A stretch of DNA of 6,614 nucleotides, from assembly GCA_025455665.1 (NCBI GenBank), contig JALOMC010000166.1, positions 1 to 6,614 of the forward strand, read 5' to 3'. The stretch is from Chitinophagaceae bacterium. GTDB taxonomy: Bacteria > Bacteroidota > Bacteroidia > Chitinophagales > Chitinophagaceae. The notes under the pieces were generated by a model. The model worked only from the letters and a program-made list of their open reading frames with translations, ran no database searches and was not told the DNA's origin. Positions within the stretch are counted from its first letter, which is position 1, and each line of letters starts with the position of its first letter. Shown piece by piece: positions 5,964-6,614 of the stretch. Made by a program: the position numbers and the translations under genes.

Positions 5964-6568
5964 GGGGCCAACAGTGCTAATAATTGAGGATGTGGTTGAT
6001 ACCGGGGATCGGTTTGGGCCATGCGCTGCAGCAGATGCTGCACCTGTGCCGGCCCTATTTGTTGTGCCCAGCTGACGGGCCCTTGCGGATAGTTGGTACC
6101 CAGCTTCATGGCGGTATCCATATCGGCTGCGGTGCAGATGCCTTCGGCCAGGCCGAAACAAGCCTCATTGATAATGCAGGCCAGTACACGGGGCGCCACC
6201 AGGCCCGGCACATTGGCCACCAGCCGCAGCTGCACGCCCAGCGCCTGCTGCATGCCGGGCAATTGGCTGGCATCGGCTGCCGGGCTACAAGCGGCCAGCT
6301 CCCACACCGCCCGATCGGTAAAGCCGGGCCAGCCGCAAAAACGAAACGCCATGATGTCCGCCGGTACCGCTACATCGGCCGCTACATCGTTTAGCAGCCA
6401 AACCGCCTGCGGGGCTTGAGCCCACATGCCGTCTGCAGGGGGCTGCATGCACAGTACCCATGCAGCTTTGCCCCAATCGGCCGTGGCGGCAGTATGCCAC
6501 CCCATTGGCTGCAGGTGCTGCCAAAGCGATGGAGCCAACTGGTGGGGATCGTAAAAAATAGCATTCAT
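5960..6568 (-). CDS. Reduced 3-hydroxyacyl-CoA dehydrogenase-like protein
   Basis: 202 residues from the ATG at 6568. Residues about 118-199 match the C-terminal domain of 3-hydroxyacyl-CoA dehydrogenases: VPGLVAPRVL, IINEACF, DMDTAMKLGTNYPQGPVSWAQQIG, then DPRYQPHP. The N-terminal part is much shorter than the roughly 190-residue NAD-binding domain of the family and has no GxGxxG loop. The segment FRFCGWPGFTDRAVWEL (about 75-91) stands where HFFNPVPVMKLVEV is expected: the catalytic His appears replaced, while the Glu (E90) is kept. It may therefore bind an acyl-CoA or act as a scaffold rather than as a dehydrogenase. Short forms like this are, as I recall, present in other Bacteroidota. The in-frame ATG at 6601 would add 11 residues; 6568 was preferred for its fit and the nearby -7-like element. 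Its TGA overlaps the tsaB ATG, indicating translational coupling. Confidence 0.85.
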   Translation of the reverse strand: MNAIFYDPHQLAPSLWQHLQPMGWHTAATADWGKAAWVLCMQPPADGMWAQAPQAVWLLNDVAADVAVPADIMAFRFCGWPGFTDRAVWELAACSPAADASQLPGMQQALGVQLRLVANVPGLVAPRVLACIINEACFGLAEGICTAADMDTAMKLGTNYPQGPVSWAQQIGPAQVQHLLQRMAQTDPRYQPHPQLLALLAP

Positions 6569-6572
6569 GCGA

Positions 6573-6580
6573 ACAAAGCT
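6573..6580 (-). promoter_or_regulatory. Possible -7 element before the dehydrogenase-like gene
   Basis: On the minus strand CAGCTTTG differs from TAnnTTTG at the first base only and ends 4 bp before the ATG at 6568, nearly the same arrangement as in front of the EamA gene. No -33 element can be judged because the window ends. Weak evidence. Confidence 0.25.
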
Positions 6581-6614
6581 GCAAAAGCGCAACAGCTGCA
6601 AAAATCATGGATTG

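Noticed and set aside
5318..5987. Plus-strand frames opposite tsaB
   Set aside because: They match no family I recognise and mirror the GC-rich tsaB codons; the minus strand carries clear TsaB motifs.

Overview
The window looks like chromosomal DNA of a Bacteroidota bacterium, most likely Chitinophagaceae or a close relative. The clues are the protein families, Bacteroidetes-type -7 promoter elements (TAnnTTTG), a signal peptide cleaved in front of Gln, a Cys lipobox and weak Shine-Dalgarno signals. I see no phage, IS, CRISPR or RNA gene. The family placement is inference from remembered homologues, not from a search.

Layout, left to right. (1) Positions 1-1411, minus strand: a small lipoprotein gene followed 29 bp later by a secreted protein gene that runs off the left edge. 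The second protein joins a small N-terminal domain, a Pro/Ala linker and a CsgG/TolB-like segment. (2) Positions 1510-3283, plus strand: a TSUP (TauE/SafE) permease, then a DMT/EamA permease 34 bp downstream with its own -7 element close to its ATG. (3) Positions 3324-5180, minus strand: an ArsR-type regulator, then a three-domain enzyme built as persulfide dioxygenase, inactive rhodanese and active rhodanese, which is the architecture of staphylococcal CstB. (4) Positions 5336-6568, minus strand: a reduced 3-hydroxyacyl-CoA dehydrogenase-like gene whose stop overlaps the start of tsaB (ATGA). The tsaB frame is broken by an apparent deletion of about 59 bp.

How the genes may work together: the CstB-like enzyme would oxidise low-molecular-weight persulfides to sulfite and pass sulfur on to thiosulfate. 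TSUP permeases export sulfite-type anions, and some EamA proteins export cysteine-pathway metabolites. The ArsR protein sits directly upstream of the enzyme, as BigR/SqrR-type repressors do near sulfide-detoxification genes elsewhere. The window may therefore hold a reactive-sulfur detoxification locus. The regulator has no cysteine at all, so it cannot sense persulfide by the known dithiol mechanism. That regulator and the broken tsaB are the two points most worth checking. I found no clear evidence of a wholly new system.
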